NCBI RefSeq assembly: GCF_019428685.1
Contig: NZ_CP080095.1
Span: 4,216,001 to 4,280,000 of the forward strand
Reading direction: 5' to 3'
DNA length: 64,000 nucleotides
DNA from: Paraburkholderia edwinii
GTDB taxonomy: Bacteria; Pseudomonadota; Gammaproteobacteria; Burkholderiales; Burkholderiaceae
Made by a program: the position numbers and the translations under genes. Shown here piece by piece: positions 62,511 through 64,000 of the stretch (within the stretch, counting starts at the first letter, position 1; every line of letters begins with the position of its first letter). The notes under the pieces were generated by a model that was given only the letters and a program-made list of their open reading frames with translations, was not told the DNA's origin and did not search any database.

Positions 62511-63005
62511 ATGGCATCGGTTGAGCAATTCCTTCGTTCAAAGCTTTCGCAGACAGTGTGGTCGACCCAGGCGACCGCATCGGTGTACGACGCGATTGCG
62601 ACCATGTCGCACCGGCAAGTTGGAGCGTTGATCGTCGCGCACGAAGGGCGCATGGCCGGCATTGTCACCGAGCGCGATTACGCCCGGAAAGTCGTCCTGA
62701 TGGACCGTTCGTCAAGGAATACGCAGGTACGCGAAATCATGTCGACTACGGTTCGCTACGTCAGCCCGCAGCAGTCAACCGACGAATGCATGGCGCTGAT
62801 GACTGAGCACCGGATACGTTATCTGCCCGTGATCATGGCTGGGCAAGTGATCGGGATGGTGTCGATCGGCGATCTCGTCAAGAGCCAGATGGCCGAGCAG
62901 GAGCGCACGATCCAGCAACTGGTGCGCTACATACACGGCCACGGCTTTCAGCGCGGCCACGGCGAATTGAAGACTCAATCGGCGGCAAATTATGTAAGCC
63001 AATAA
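62511..63005 (+). CDS. CBS-domain protein
   Basis: This 164-residue protein consists of two CBS motifs in tandem (about 10-65 and 75-130: VYDAIATMSHRQVGALIVAHEGRMAGIVTERDYAR and STDECMALMTEHRIRYLPV, then GQVIGMVSIGDLVKSQ), which form one Bateman module for adenosine nucleotides. No enzyme domain is fused, so it probably acts as a stand-alone energy or redox sensor. GAGGTG lies near the ATG. It is followed by the Tim44-like gene 82 nt later. Confidence 0.87.
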   Translation: MASVEQFLRSKLSQTVWSTQATASVYDAIATMSHRQVGALIVAHEGRMAGIVTERDYARKVVLMDRSSRNTQVREIMSTTVRYVSPQQSTDECMALMTEHRIRYLPVIMAGQVIGMVSIGDLVKSQMAEQERTIQQLVRYIHGHGFQRGHGELKTQSAANYVSQ

Positions 63006-63087
63006 CTTTGCTATCCGTATTGTTTTCACGTGGCTGTGCAAAACACGTGACGACGCAGGTACCCCGAATTAACAGAAGAGGCTTCTT

Positions 63088-64000
63088 ATGTTCAAGAACT
63101 TTATCAATCAAGTTAGGCACGCGGCTGGTGCGATAACGCGCGGAACCGCAGCGCTCGGTCTGGCAGGCGTGCTTGCTCTCGGCGCGGTGGCCGCCAACGA
63201 TGCCGAAGCGAAGCGCGTAGGCGGCAGCCAAAGTATCGGTCGTCAGTCGCAAGCGGCGCCGCAGTCCGGGCAGACGCAACGCAGCCAGCAAGCGCAGCCT
63301 GCGCAGCAAGCCGCACAGTCGCCTGCCGCCGCGGCTGGTAACCGTTGGATGGGACCGCTAGCCGGTCTCGCCGCTGGCCTCGGCATTGCGGCGTTGCTGT
63401 CGTCGTTTGGCCTCGGTGAAGGGCTCGCGCAATTGCTGTCGAATGCGCTGCTGATCGGGTTGGTCATCTTCGGCGGCATGTTGCTGTATCGCTTCATCGC
63501 CAACCGCCGTCGTCCGGATCTCGCTTACGGGCCAGGGGCTGCAGGCCGCCAGCAAACGAATGGCTCGCCATTCCTGAATCGGATCGGGCAACCTCATCCC
63601 GAAGCGAATCCGGGCGGCTGGGGACGCCCGGCAGCGGGGGCGGTTGCACCTGCAGCCTTTTCGTCAACGGCTGAGCAGACCGCTTTTCTGGTCTCGGCGA
63701 AAGACATGTTCATGCGTCTTCAGAGCGCATGGGACCGGAACGACCAGGGTGACATGTTCGAGCTGACGACGCCCGAGATGTTTATGCAGCTCAAGCAAGA
63801 CCTCGAAGCGCGCGGCCACGAGCGCAGCGTAACGGAAGTCACGCGGCTCGACGCCGAAGTGCTGTCCACGGAAGGCAATGTGGACGAGACGCTGGTAAGC
63901 GTGCGCTTCCATGGTCAAATGCGCGAGGATGACAATCCGACCGCAGAGCCGTTCCAGGAGATCTGGAATCTGGTCAAGAGCACGCGCGGCGATCAAACGT
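63088..64000 (+). CDS. Tim44-like domain protein (3' end beyond the window)
   Basis: The frame is open from the ATG at 63088 to the end of the window (304 codons). Residues 1-45 include a hydrophobic stretch (ALGLAGVLALGAVAA) that may be a signal. A Gln/Ser-rich linker follows, then two hydrophobic segments (RWMGPLAGLAAGLGIAALLSSFGL and LLSNALLIGLVIFGGMLLYRF, about 88-145) typical of bacterial Tim44-like membrane proteins. The C-terminal domain (from about 192, STAEQTAFLVSAKDMFMRLQ, SAWDRNDQGDMFELTTPEMF) is the Tim44-like lipid-binding fold. The role in bacteria is unclear. Confidence 0.85.
   Translation, partial: MFKNFINQVRHAAGAITRGTAALGLAGVLALGAVAANDAEAKRVGGSQSIGRQSQAAPQSGQTQRSQQAQPAQQAAQSPAAAAGNRWMGPLAGLAAGLGIAALLSSFGLGEGLAQLLSNALLIGLVIFGGMLLYRFIANRRRPDLAYGPGAAGRQQTNGSPFLNRIGQPHPEANPGGWGRPAAGAVAPAAFSSTAEQTAFLVSAKDMFMRLQSAWDRNDQGDMFELTTPEMFMQLKQDLEARGHERSVTEVTRLDAEVLSTEGNVDETLVSVRFHGQMREDDNPTAEPFQEIWNLVKSTRGDQT

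Overview
The window looks like chromosomal DNA of a Burkholderiales bacterium, most like Paraburkholderia/Burkholderia. Supporting signs are high-GC coding with strong G/C third-position bias, a fused glucokinase-HexR gene behind zwf and pgl, a second infA copy beside cspA and rpsU, hemL-ribD-ribC in series, and orphan vgrG/Tle1-type cassettes. The assignment rests on gene content and order only; no search was run.

Layout. 1-1.0 kb: 3' part of a MocR-type aminotransferase gene. 1.0-2.2 kb: decayed GNAT and RidA remnants. 2.2-5.0 kb: two-subunit molybdenum hydroxylase (iorB-iorA type). 5.1-7.7 kb (minus): a four-gene bufferin-type operon (bufABCD). 8.4-11.5 kb: pirin, a phospholipase C remnant, a catalase-like protein and an SGNH hydrolase. 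11.6-22.2 kb (minus): an orphan type VI secretion cassette with two PAAR proteins, VgrG, a DUF4123 adaptor, two paralogous DUF2235 (Tle1-like) effectors and four DUF3304-type lipoproteins that are probable immunity proteins.

22.2-31.5 kb is a patchwork island with lower GC in parts: a SymE-like toxin, a frameshifted remnant, a TIR-domain protein, the N-terminal stub of a tyrosine recombinase, a HEPN-motif protein, a SIR2-domain protein, and a three-gene operon (nuclease-like protein, middle component, DUF3732 ATPase) that fits the predicted ABC-3C conflict systems. The last three loci are the best place to look for a new defence system.

31.5-64 kb is mostly core metabolism. An Smr protein and a TRIC channel lead into a glucose ABC transporter (gtsABCD), which is divergent from zwf, then pgl and glk-hexR. 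A palindrome matching HexR operators overlaps the zwf promoter, so the fused regulator probably controls its own locus. Then come a LysR-controlled set (acyl-CoA dehydrogenase, NDP-forming acyl-CoA synthetase, alpha/beta hydrolase, MHS transporter, MmgE/PrpD) that looks like an unassigned organic-acid pathway, a 15-copy heptanucleotide repeat, a Bcr/CflA exporter, hemL-ribD-ribC, a cold-shock/translation group (cspA, infA, rpsU) with a hairpin-rich segment, two small regulators/enzymes, nhaR, a CBS protein and a Tim44-like gene cut by the window end.
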